Part shown: piece by piece, positions 1 through 6,200 of the stretch
Layout: every line of letters starts with the position of its first letter
Position numbering within the stretch: the stretch's first letter is position 1
Origin: an uncultured Bacilli bacterium
GTDB taxonomy: Bacteria; Bacillota_I; Bacilli_A; RF39; UBA660
Direction of reading: 5' to 3'
Assembly (NCBI GenBank): GCA_905235875.1
Contig: CAJONL010000149.1
Span: 1 to 9,022, forward strand
DNA length: 9,022 bases
The notes under the pieces: generated by a model
What the model was told of the DNA's origin: nothing
Seen by the model: only the letters and a program-made list of their open reading frames with translations
The model's database searches: none
Position numbers and translations under genes: made by a program

Positions 1-803
1 ATTAATTCACTAATTAATTTACCATCTGGTGCAATTACGAAAAATGTAATCCCATATACTGTTTCTATACATGTCGTAAAAATACTAAATTTACCACCAG
101 ATGCAATTTCTACATCCATTTCAACACCAGTTGATTTACCTATCCAGTTTCTTTGAATTTCTTTTGTAGATTCAGGCCAATCTATTTCATTTAAACCATC
201 TAAAAGTCTTTCGGCATAAGCTGGCATATCTATAACCCATTGACGCATATTCTTTCTAATAACAGGATATCCACCACGTTCACTTTTTCCATCAATTACT
301 TCATCATTAGCAAGAACTGTTCCTAGTTCCTCACACCAGTTAACAGGCATATCAACTTCTTTTGCTAAACCATCATTATATAGTTTTTTAAATATCCATT
401 GTGTCCATTTATAATAACTTGGATTACTTGTTTGTACTTCCCTATCCCAATCATAGGTAAAGCCAAGTCTTTTAAGTTGTTTCCTAAAAACATTTATATT
501 TTCAGTAGTAAACTTATCAGGATGATTACCAGTATTAATTGCATATTGTTCAGCTGGAAGTCCAAAAGAATCAAATCCCATTGGATGAAGTACGTTATAT
601 CCTTGCATTTTTTTCATACGACAAACTATATCTGTCGCAGTATATCCTTCAGGGTGTCCTGCATGAAGTCCTACTCCTGATGGATAAGGAAACATATCCA
701 AGGCATAAAACTTAGGCTTAGAAAAATCTTTTATATCTGTCTTAAAAGTATTATTTTCTTCCCAATATTTTTGCCATTTTTCTTCTATTTTTTTATGATT
801 CAT
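1..803 (-). CDS. leuS: Leucyl-tRNA synthetase, N-terminal part (runs off the left edge)
   Basis: This gene encodes cytoplasmic leucyl-tRNA synthetase, a class I enzyme that charges tRNA-Leu with leucine using ATP. The first 267 codons are present; the rest lies beyond base 1. The translation begins [14 protein letters not shown]. It has the family's N-terminal core: MFPYPSG at residues 38-43 leading into the HIGH-type ATP signature as HAGH (47-50), then [24 protein letters not shown] (about 73-88), YDWDRE and NWCEELGT (zinc-domain region, about 155-161), and MRQW (186-189). The CP1 editing domain starts near residue 222. The KMSKS motif would lie downstream, outside the window. The ATG at 803 is supported by AAAGGGA about 10 bases upstream. 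The start overlaps the end of the preceding membrane-protein gene by 11 bases, which suggests translational coupling. An oddity is the editing-site peptide at residues 243-248, TTCIET instead of the usual TTRPDT. Identity is very secure. Confidence 0.97.
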   Translation of the reverse strand, partial: MNHKKIEEKWQKYWEENNTFKTDIKDFSKPKFYALDMFPYPSGVGLHAGHPEGYTATDIVCRMKKMQGYNVLHPMGFDSFGLPAEQYAINTGNHPDKFTTENINVFRKQLKRLGFTYDWDREVQTSNPSYYKWTQWIFKKLYNDGLAKEVDMPVNWCEELGTVLANDEVIDGKSERGGYPVIRKNMRQWVIDMPAYAERLLDGLNEIDWPESTKEIQRNWIGKSTGVEMDVEIASGGKFSIFTTCIETVYGITFFVIAPDGKLISEL

Positions 804-1161
804 TTTTAATCATTCCCTTTCTTTTTAAAATAGTTCTTAATAATTTATAACTTATATATATTAAAGCTAAAACTGTTGGAATTGCAATAAGTATTTTAAG
901 TAAAACATTATCAACTAAATTAGTAATTAAGAGGGCTAGCCCTATATCTAAAGCATTAATCCATATGATCTTATTCATTAGTTTTTCATAATTAATCTTT
1001 TTTTCATCTACATTAGACAATCTAATAAATACTTTTAAATCTACTGGCATACTCTTTTTAGTAATTTTTTTATATCTTTTCATTTCAAATAATTTGTAAT
1101 ATAAAACTACGAGTACTATAGCAAGTAAAAACTGTAGTAATGCATAAATAATATAGTTCAT
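793..1161 (-). CDS. Small membrane protein of unknown function, upstream of leuS
   Basis: I do not recognise a named family. The 122-residue product begins [13 protein letters not shown]. It shows an N-terminal transmembrane segment (about residues 3-22), a charged, Lys-rich middle (about 25-65) and two closely spaced hydrophobic segments (about 66-86 and 87-108), and it ends in a basic tail. This gives a probable three-pass inner-membrane protein. The reading frame is open upstream to 1215, but the ATG at 1161 is chosen because GGAGGAG (1165-1171) sits just before it. The longer versions would start at or upstream of the transcription start predicted from the promoter at 1187-1215. The gene is first in a unit with leuS and its stop codon lies inside the leuS start region (793-803). 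No catalytic motif is visible. Coding status is good (strong promoter, strong ribosome-binding site, coupling to leuS); function is unknown. Confidence 0.85.
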   Translation of the reverse strand: MNYIIYALLQFLLAIVLVVLYYKLFEMKRYKKITKKSMPVDLKVFIRLSNVDEKKINYEKLMNKIIWINALDIGLALLITNLVDNVLLKILIAIPTVLALIYISYKLLRTILKRKGMIKNES

Positions 1162-1164
1162 AAA

Positions 1165-1171
1165 CTCCTCC
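1165..1171 (-). promoter_or_regulatory. Shine-Dalgarno site that fixes the start of the membrane-protein gene
   Basis: GGAGGAG on the minus strand ends 3 bases before the ATG at 1161 (5 bases if GGAGG is taken as the core). This supports MNYII as the true N-terminus rather than the in-frame Met codons further upstream. Confidence 0.75.
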
Positions 1172-1186
1172 ATAAATAACATCTTT

Positions 1187-1215
1187 ATTATAATAGAAAA
1201 ACTATAAAATTGCAA
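1187..1215 (-). promoter_or_regulatory. Sigma-A-type promoter for the membrane protein-leuS unit
   Basis: The -35 box is TTGCAA (1210-1215) and the -10 box is a perfect TATAAT (1187-1192), separated by exactly 17 bases. The predicted transcript would start near 1180, giving a leader of only about 20 bases. That is too short for a T-box or other leader-based regulator of leuS. The promoter is divergent from the one at 1240-1268. Confidence 0.75.
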
Positions 1216-1239
1216 AATAAATATAAGTATTTTGTATTA

Positions 1240-1268
1240 TTTACATTTAACCTTTTTTTATTTATAAT
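1240..1268 (+). promoter_or_regulatory. Sigma-A-type promoter for the mnmL-mnmM fusion gene
   Basis: The -35 box is TTTACA (1240-1245, five of six consensus bases) and the -10 box is TATAAT (1263-1268), with a 17-base spacer. The predicted start near 1275 would leave a very short leader of about 10 bases before the ATG at 1286. The ribosome-binding site would then be at the very 5' end of the message. Confidence 0.7.
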
Positions 1269-1274
1269 ACCTTT

Positions 1275-1280
1275 AGGTGA
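1275..1280 (+). promoter_or_regulatory. Shine-Dalgarno site favouring the ATG at 1286
   Basis: AGGTGA lies 5 bases before the ATG at 1286. A GTG in frame at 1277 is an alternative start that adds three residues, but it overlaps this site and has no ribosome-binding site of its own. Confidence 0.55.
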
Positions 1281-1285
1281 AAAAC

Positions 1286-2716
1286 ATGAAAGGAAAAAGA
1301 TATTATACTTTAGATAAGTATTATAAAGATAAATATAATATTAAAGTATTTAAAATAAGTTTAAACCTTGGCCTTTCTTGTCCTAATATAGATGGTACAA
1401 AAGGCTTTGGTGGTTGTATTTACTGCTTAAATGGAAGTATGTCTTCTTCTTTGAAACCATTAAAAAAACAATGGGAGGAAAATAAAAAAATACTTTTAAA
1501 AAAGTGGCCTAAAGCTAAATATATTGCCTATTTCCAAAATAATACTAATACGTATGGTGATTTAGATTATTTAAAAAAATCATTTGAAGAAGTTTTAACT
1601 TATAAAGATGTAGTTGGAATAAATATAGCTACGAGATGTGATGCAATAAGTGAAGAATGTTTAGCGTACTTAGTAGATTTAAATAAAAGAACAAATCTAA
1701 CTATAGAGCTTGGTCTTCAAACTATAAAAGATGAAACATCTAAATTAATTAACAGGGGACATTCTTTAAAAGAATTCGAAGAAACATATAGAAAATTAAA
1801 GAATAATGACATTAAAGTTGTAGTACACATAATAAATGGTCTTCCATATGAAACTAAAGAAGATATGATTAATACTGTAAAGTATTTAAATAAATTAAAA
1901 ATAGATGGAATTAAAATACATATGCTTTTTATATTAAAAGGTACTCCACTAGATAAGTTATATAAAAGAGAAAAATTTCATGTCTTAACTAAAGATGAAT
2001 ATGTAGATATAGTAACAGAGCAAATAAAATATTTAAATAAAAATATTGTAGTGCATAGGATAACTGGAGATCCTAATAGTGATCTTTTAGTAGAACCTAA
2101 ATGGGTTATAGAAAAGTTTAAAGTCTTAAATGATATAGATAGAAAACTTAAAAATGAAAATACTTACCAAGGTTTTAATAGTACTATTTTAAATAGAGCC
2201 AAGCAATTAATGGAAGAGAATTTAAAAGAAAAAGATATTGTTGTTGACGCAACAGTAGGTAATGGATACGATTCAAGTTTTATCTTAGAAAAAATACCTA
2301 AAGGGCATTTATTTGGTTTTGATATTCAAAAAGATGCAATAGTAAAAACAAATAAATTATTAAAAGAAAAAAATTATAATAATTATACTCTATATAATAA
2401 ATCTCATGAAGAAATATTTAATATTTTAAAAATATATAAAGGTAAGATATCTTTAATAGTCTTTAATCTAGGATACCTACCAGGTAGTGATAAAAAAATA
2501 AAAACAAATTATAAAAGTACAATTAAAGCATTAAAAGAAGCTATTAAACTTTTAAATAAAAAAGGACATATAGTTATAACTATATATCCAGGTCATCAAG
2601 AAGGTGAAATAGAATCTATTAAGATTAAAGAGTTTTTAAATAAAAATAATATATATTTTAAAGAATATCATAATACTGATAAAAATGATGCACCATATAC
2701 TATTGATATAAGATAA
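1286..2716 (+). CDS. mnmL-mnmM fusion (ytqA-ytqB): Fused radical-SAM (MnmL/YtqA-type) and methyltransferase (MnmM/YtqB-type) tRNA wobble-uridine modification protein
   Basis: The 476-residue product joins two enzymes that are separate neighbours (ytqA, ytqB) in Bacillus. Residues 1 to about 296 are a TIGR01212/YhcC-family radical-SAM domain. The N-terminal RYYTLDKYY leads into the cluster cysteines C32, C44 and C47 (CPN..DGT..GGCIYC), with ELGLQT (about 141-146) and NRGH (156-159) further on. The half ends in the usual TYQG (293-296). With almost no linker the second half follows: a class I SAM methyltransferase with the hallmark DATVGNGYD (321-329) and NLGYLPGSDK (394-403). Family knowledge: MnmM methylates nm5(s2)U34 to mnm5(s2)U34 in tRNA, and MnmL is proposed to supply the nm5 intermediate from cmnm5. 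Inference: this protein does both steps, like the unrelated two-domain MnmC of E. coli. It is transcribed alone from its own promoter and its stop abuts the stop of the convergent gene. Domain calls are firm; the exact substrate is inferred. Confidence 0.92.
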   Translation: MKGKRYYTLDKYYKDKYNIKVFKISLNLGLSCPNIDGTKGFGGCIYCLNGSMSSSLKPLKKQWEENKKILLKKWPKAKYIAYFQNNTNTYGDLDYLKKSFEEVLTYKDVVGINIATRCDAISEECLAYLVDLNKRTNLTIELGLQTIKDETSKLINRGHSLKEFEETYRKLKNNDIKVVVHIINGLPYETKEDMINTVKYLNKLKIDGIKIHMLFILKGTPLDKLYKREKFHVLTKDEYVDIVTEQIKYLNKNIVVHRITGDPNSDLLVEPKWVIEKFKVLNDIDRKLKNENTYQGFNSTILNRAKQLMEENLKEKDIVVDATVGNGYDSSFILEKIPKGHLFGFDIQKDAIVKTNKLLKEKNYNNYTLYNKSHEEIFNILKIYKGKISLIVFNLGYLPGSDKKIKTNYKSTIKALKEAIKLLNKKGHIVITIYPGHQEGEIESIKIKEFLNKNNIYFKEYHNTDKNDAPYTIDIR

Positions 2717-3091
2717 TTATATACCATGAATATTATTTAAAATCATAGCAATAATTGATATAAAAACTATTATTAAAACAATAAGCTTATTAGTAAAAAA
2801 ATTAAAATATTTTTCTAATAAGTTTTTTTTACTAATTAAATCTACTATAAAAATAATACTAGTAATAATTAAAAATAAAAAAATAGGAATAGTTAATATA
2901 TTGTATGATACAGCTTCCTTAATATCTAATCTAAACAGGGCTCTAAATCCTCTTGTAAGTCCACATCCAGGGCAAGCTATATGAAATATGCTTTTAAATA
3001 TACAGCTTACATCAAAAACAAATACTACTAGTATTCCAAATACAAGTAGTATTATTAAAGCAATAAATACCTTTTTATGTAACTTATTCAC
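2717..3091 (-). CDS. DUF2752 family membrane protein
   Basis: The 124-residue product has the DUF2752 signature CPGCGLTRGF (residues 40-49), followed by a short amphipathic stretch (ALFRLDIKEAVSYN) and two more hydrophobic segments (about 66-88 and 102-119). An N-terminal membrane segment spans about residues 8-27. The family is widespread and its biochemical role is unknown; the paired CxxC in the conserved motif suggests metal or redox chemistry at the membrane, which is inference. The start is a GTG at 3091 that overlaps the last 8 bases of the upstream TM2 gene. With no good separate ribosome-binding site, translation is probably coupled. The 3' end abuts the stop of the convergent mnmL-mnmM gene with no bases between. 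Confidence 0.88.
   Translation of the reverse strand: MNKLHKKVFIALIILLVFGILVVFVFDVSCIFKSIFHIACPGCGLTRGFRALFRLDIKEAVSYNILTIPIFLFLIITSIIFIVDLISKKNLLEKYFNFFTNKLIVLIIVFISIIAMILNNIHGI
2786..2830 (+). terminator. Possible intrinsic terminator for mnmL-mnmM, inside the opposing gene
   Basis: CTTATTAG (2786-2793) pairs with CTAATAAG (2815-2822). Adjoining A-run and T-run segments can extend the stem with one bulged base, and eight T residues (2823-2830) follow. It sits about 70 bases past the mnmL-mnmM stop, within the DUF2752 coding sequence on the other strand. The stem is AT-rich, but so are the two better-placed terminators in this window. Chance pairing in AT-rich coding DNA cannot be excluded. 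Confidence 0.4.
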
Positions 3092-3413
3092 CTAAAGGAT
3101 TACCATTTGCATCAACTTTAACAGATCCTGTAAGAATTAAAATACCATCGATAAATCCCCAAATAGATCCTATACCACATGTAAATAGTGATACTAAAAG
3201 TTGAGCAACACCTATACCGCTATAGCCTAAATAAAATCTACCTACTCCAAAGCATCCTAGAAAAATTTGTAATAATCCTGCTGCAAGTTTTGATTTAGGT
3301 TCATTTGAAATAGTTTCAGTACTAGTACTTTCTTCATTTAAATTTGTTCCACACTTATCGCAAAATTTAGCTCCTTCATTAATTTTTTCTCCACAATTTG
3401 GACAAAATTTCAT
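3084..3413 (-). CDS. Zinc-ribbon and TM2 domain membrane protein
   Basis: The 109-residue product has an N-terminal zinc ribbon, with C4/C7 and C18/C21 forming two CxxC knuckles (KFCPNCGEK... KFCDKCGTN). A Ser/Thr/Glu-rich linker (about 26-40) leads to a TM2 domain (about 41-98), with its characteristic Gly-rich hairpin of two membrane segments, GRFYLGYSGIG at 58-68, and WGFIDGILIL near the end. The zinc ribbon is expected to be cytoplasmic. TM2 proteins have no settled enzymatic role. The ATG at 3413 is chosen because AAGGAG (3423-3428) is 9 bases away; an in-frame TTG at 3422 abuts that site and is unlikely. The gene precedes and overlaps the DUF2752 gene, so the two products are probably made together. 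Confidence 0.9.
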   Translation of the reverse strand: MKFCPNCGEKINEGAKFCDKCGTNLNEESTSTETISNEPKSKLAAGLLQIFLGCFGVGRFYLGYSGIGVAQLLVSLFTCGIGSIWGFIDGILILTGSVKVDANGNPLGE

Positions 3414-3422
3414 AATAATCAA

Positions 3423-3428
3423 CTCCTT
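3423..3428 (-). promoter_or_regulatory. Shine-Dalgarno site that fixes the TM2 gene start
   Basis: AAGGAG is followed by a 9-base spacer and then the ATG at 3413. It argues against the in-frame TTG at 3422, which directly touches the site. Confidence 0.7.
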
Positions 3429-3439
3429 GTATAAATTTT

Positions 3440-3470
3440 ATCATAAAAGTTTGTATTTTTCTATAGTAAA
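3440..3470 (-). promoter_or_regulatory. Weak candidate promoter for the TM2-DUF2752 pair
   Basis: TTTACT (3465-3470) and TATGAT (3440-3445) are separated by 19 bases, longer than ideal. The -35 candidate overlaps the T-tract of the terminator of the surface-protein gene, so the unit begins immediately after the previous one ends. Read-through from upstream is an alternative source of transcript. Confidence 0.35.
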
Positions 3471-3499
3471 AAAAGAACTTCATAAAAATATGAAATTCT
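3468..3499 (-). terminator. Intrinsic terminator of the surface-protein gene
   Basis: On the minus strand AGAATTTCAT (3499-3490) and ATGAAGTTCT (3483-3474) form a 10-base-pair stem with one U-G pair and a 6-base loop. Seven T residues (3474-3468) follow. It begins 23 bases after the stop codon at 3522, exactly where a terminator is expected. Confidence 0.8.
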
Positions 3500-3521
3500 A
3501 TATAAAATGAAAAACTAAACA

Positions 3522-6131
3522 TTAATCATTATAGTAATAATTTATGACTGGTGAATTATAAACCGAATAATAAGTTTTATTTTCTGTTAGAGTTATCGTT
3601 GTTGTACTTGGATCTATACTTATATTTACTGTACCAGGCCTATCAGCAAGTCCTGCATAACTATTATTATATGTTCCTTTACTTGATGTTACTTCACTTG
3701 GTATTTCAACAGTACAACTAGTTGCTAGCTTCTCTCCCTTACCATGAAATGTTTTATAATTCCCAGAAGTACTAAATGAATCACCACTATTAGTAGGGAA
3801 AAGTGTAACAGCGACTCCATCTCCATATGGCTCATCAACTGCAGCCCATACATCATCTATATTATTACTAAAATCTTCAAATGTATCAATTCGTAATTTT
3901 CCATCATCATCCGTAACACCATGTCCAATTTCATCATCTTCTTCAGTATATATAGTTAATGGAAGATTAGAAACTACATTTCCACTTGTATCTGTTACAT
4001 AAACATAATCTTCATTACTAGTTGTATTATGAAATGCATAAATTCTATAATCTTTATTAGCTAGTGGAATACATTCTAATACTTCGCTTTCAATAACAGT
4101 TTCATTTTCAGCGTTTTTTGCTGTATGATATATCGTTGCTTTATATTTTGGTATCCACTGCGCATATAGAGTTATTTCACTTTCTGTTGGAAATTCAGTT
4201 GTTATTTCCTCATTTGGCACATATCTTTTTCCAGAACCATCTTTTTTTGTATTCCATTCTTTAAATACATATCCATCTTTAGAATATAAATTATTACTTA
4301 TATATGATTCTTCATCGTAATTATGTATGCTATCTTCCATAGTGTCAGATTCTTCATCTTCCATTGTTCCTCCATTTGCATTATAATGAACTGTCGTTTC
4401 ATTTGGTATAAAATTGAAGTTATTTGACTCATGTATACCATAATATGAGTTATTAAGTGCTTTTACTGAAACAAGTCCTGATGAATATATATTTACAGAC
4501 ATATATTTATTAATCCATGTATCCTCTGCAAATGGTCCTCTACTACTCAAGTCAGAAAATAATGGTGAAAGAGATATACCTGCTGTAGGACTTCCAGTTA
4601 ACCGAACGCCTAATTCGTAGGCTGGAGAATGTAGAGTGCTATCAAAACCAATAAGCCCTCCTAAATTTGTTGTACCATATTTATATCCTTTTGGTATCTT
4701 AATTGATAATGTTGGATAAACATATCCATATAACGCATAAGCTATACCTGTTGCAGCAATTTTATTTCCAGCATATTCTGTTGTTGGTGAAGCTCCTACT
4801 TTAATATTTGAATCATCACTATTAGAAAACTTCCATCTTTGAGCACAACTTGATGCACCTGCACATAAATGTGTTGTTCTTAAAGCAGTACTTCCATTAG
4901 TACCAGTTGTTTTAGGAGTTATAGTAACTTTATCTGATGAATAAACTGTACCATTTTTAGCTAAATGTAAACAAAAATATCCAGAGTTATATCCAAGTTC
5001 TTGTGAAGCCGAACTTATATTGTATGTGTATCCTTGATAGTCTTCACATTTCGTATTAATATATTTGTACTGAGCATATAATGTAACCGATGTTGTTGTT
5101 GGCCATATTTGTTTATCAAGCACTTGTGAAGCATTATAACATGTTCCTGTTCCATTACTTGCAGTACACCATTTAACAAATTGATAACCACTTTTAGTAG
5201 GCAAAGTTGAGGATAATGTTAATGTTGAATCATAAGTTTTAGTTTGACTAGCTGGTGCTCCGCTACCACCGTTAGCATTATATGTTATTTTTGTTGTATT
5301 AGCTATAAATACGATATTAGCTGACTGTCTAGTTCTATACCAATGTTCTTTTGATTCTTTAAATGTTGATATTCCTGCTGCTATATTATTTAAATTCATA
5401 TATCCAGATACCCATGTATTAGATGCATATGGTCCTGCTTTTCCTGAAAATATACCTTTAATACTTGAACTCGGAGTATTGGTTTGATACATTCCTAGTG
5501 ACGTTCCATCAGTGTTTCTAGAATCATGCGCTACTTTATATGATAAATATTTGTATCCTTTAGGTGCTAATACTTTTACATACGGATAAACAAAGTGATA
5601 ATTATTAGCTGTTGTTTCTAACCTTAATCCTTTTTTAAATGATTTATACTGAGCTGTACTATTAGCTCCAACTTGAACTGCATTTGTTGTAGAATTTGAA
5701 AACTTATAACCTAACTGATGATTATTGATATAATTTCTTAATTTTTCACTACCATCTGTTCCAGATGCACCAACAACTGTTACTGTTACTATATCGTTAT
5801 AAGATGCATATGAGGAACAAGCTGAAGTTGGACATTTTCTGATATGTATCGCAAAGCTACCTGTTTTCCAACCCTTATCTTGTTTACTAACTGTTCCAGT
5901 TGTATATCCATTCCAATCTGTATATGCAGCAAAACTTTTACCAGTTAATAAAACAGTTAAGCTAATAGTTAATACAAATAGTGACATTATACCTAACGCT
6001 TTATTTCTATTATTTAGACTATTTAAGCTATTAAACGCCTTCGCTAGTACACTATTTACATTCTGTTTACTTTTATTTGACGCATTTTTATCTTTGCTTA
6101 TTTTCATTACTTTATCACTTCTTTTAACCAT
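3522..6131 (-). CDS. Large secreted surface protein with two InlB-type (Listeria-Bacteroides) repeats and a duplicated novel module
   Basis: The 869-residue product has a basic N-region of about 45 residues, a hydrophobic export segment (about 45-66) and a likely signal-peptidase site at SFAA (66-69). The mature part reads as two copies of one arrangement. Each has a roughly 210-residue unrecognised domain (about 70-280 and 362-579) followed by an InlB_B-type repeat (about 281-356 and 580-659), marked by YNANGG, an aromatic/W-containing centre and LYAQY or LYAQW. The remainder (660-869) includes a Big-1-like stretch (VTDTSGNVV... GVTDDDGKLRI, about 712-748). No LPXTG motif, choline-binding repeat or C-terminal membrane anchor is seen, so attachment is unexplained. 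Ten cysteines occur, mostly in close pairs. The start at 6131 has GGAGG 8 bases upstream; the gene has its own promoter and terminator. Sampled lines are about 35% GC, against roughly 8-27% in neighbours, partly reflecting Thr/Ser/Gly richness. A surface or adhesin role is inferred from the repeats only. Confidence 0.88.
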   Translation of the reverse strand: MVKRSDKVMKISKDKNASNKSKQNVNSVLAKAFNSLNSLNNRNKALGIMSLFVLTISLTVLLTGKSFAAYTDWNGYTTGTVSKQDKGWKTGSFAIHIRKCPTSACSSYASYNDIVTVTVVGASGTDGSEKLRNYINNHQLGYKFSNSTTNAVQVGANSTAQYKSFKKGLRLETTANNYHFVYPYVKVLAPKGYKYLSYKVAHDSRNTDGTSLGMYQTNTPSSSIKGIFSGKAGPYASNTWVSGYMNLNNIAAGISTFKESKEHWYRTRQSANIVFIANTTKITYNANGGSGAPASQTKTYDSTLTLSSTLPTKSGYQFVKWCTASNGTGTCYNASQVLDKQIWPTTTSVTLYAQYKYINTKCEDYQGYTYNISSASQELGYNSGYFCLHLAKNGTVYSSDKVTITPKTTGTNGSTALRTTHLCAGASSCAQRWKFSNSDDSNIKVGASPTTEYAGNKIAATGIAYALYGYVYPTLSIKIPKGYKYGTTNLGGLIGFDSTLHSPAYELGVRLTGSPTAGISLSPLFSDLSSRGPFAEDTWINKYMSVNIYSSGLVSVKALNNSYYGIHESNNFNFIPNETTVHYNANGGTMEDEESDTMEDSIHNYDEESYISNNLYSKDGYVFKEWNTKKDGSGKRYVPNEEITTEFPTESEITLYAQWIPKYKATIYHTAKNAENETVIESEVLECIPLANKDYRIYAFHNTTSNEDYVYVTDTSGNVVSNLPLTIYTEEDDEIGHGVTDDDGKLRIDTFEDFSNNIDDVWAAVDEPYGDGVAVTLFPTNSGDSFSTSGNYKTFHGKGEKLATSCTVEIPSEVTSSKGTYNNSYAGLADRPGTVNISIDPSTTTITLTENKTYYSVYNSPVINYYYND
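4155..5048 (-). repeat. Second copy of the duplicated surface module (residues 362-659)
   Basis: This copy aligns by eye with residues 70-356 of the same protein. Matching landmarks in order are KFSNS then VGA (434-438, 445-447), YPTLSIKIPKGYKY (472-485), GPFAEDTWINKYM (532-544), NFIPNETTVHYNANGG (573-588) and the closing LYAQW. The copies are clearly diverged at protein level, so the duplication is old. Confidence 0.8.
5064..5924 (-). repeat. First copy of the duplicated surface module (residues 70-356)
   Basis: Landmarks shared with the second copy are KFSNS then VGA (143-147, 154-156), YPYVKVLAPKGYKY (182-195), GPYASNTWVSGYM (233-245), IVFIANTTKITYNANGG (273-289) and LYAQY (351-355). It follows the signal peptide directly. 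Confidence 0.8.
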
Positions 6132-6169
6132 TAATAGTACCTCCGGTTATTATTTATCTTAACACTTTT

Positions 6170-6198
6170 ATTTTCTCAAATACTATTAGTAGTGTCAA
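6170..6198 (-). promoter_or_regulatory. Sigma-A-type promoter of the surface-protein gene
   Basis: A consensus -35 box TTGACA (6193-6198) is followed after 17 bases by GAAAAT (6170-6175), preceded by TGA, which gives an extended -10 (TGn) element. The -35 box lies only two bases after the T-tract of the pdp terminator, so this gene is independently transcribed. Confidence 0.7.
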
Positions 6199-6200
6199 GT

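Noticed and set aside
399..680. Plus-strand open frame of 93 codons
   Set aside because: It lies wholly antisense to leuS, whose translation matches the family throughout, and has no ribosome-binding site or recognisable product.
1162..1215. Extending the membrane-protein gene to start at 1215
   Set aside because: The extension runs through the -10 and -35 boxes and past the predicted transcript start. A strong Shine-Dalgarno site supports the ATG at 1161.
1162..1215. T-box riboswitch upstream of the leuS unit
   Set aside because: The leader predicted from the promoter is about 20 bases, with no room for a specifier stem or the conserved T-box sequence, which I also could not find.
3500..6131. 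Surface-protein gene as a recent horizontal transfer
   Set aside because: It is less AT-rich than its neighbours, but the amino-acid composition (Gly, Thr, Ser, Ala) can explain this. The promoter and terminator style match the rest of the window, and no mobility signature flanks it.
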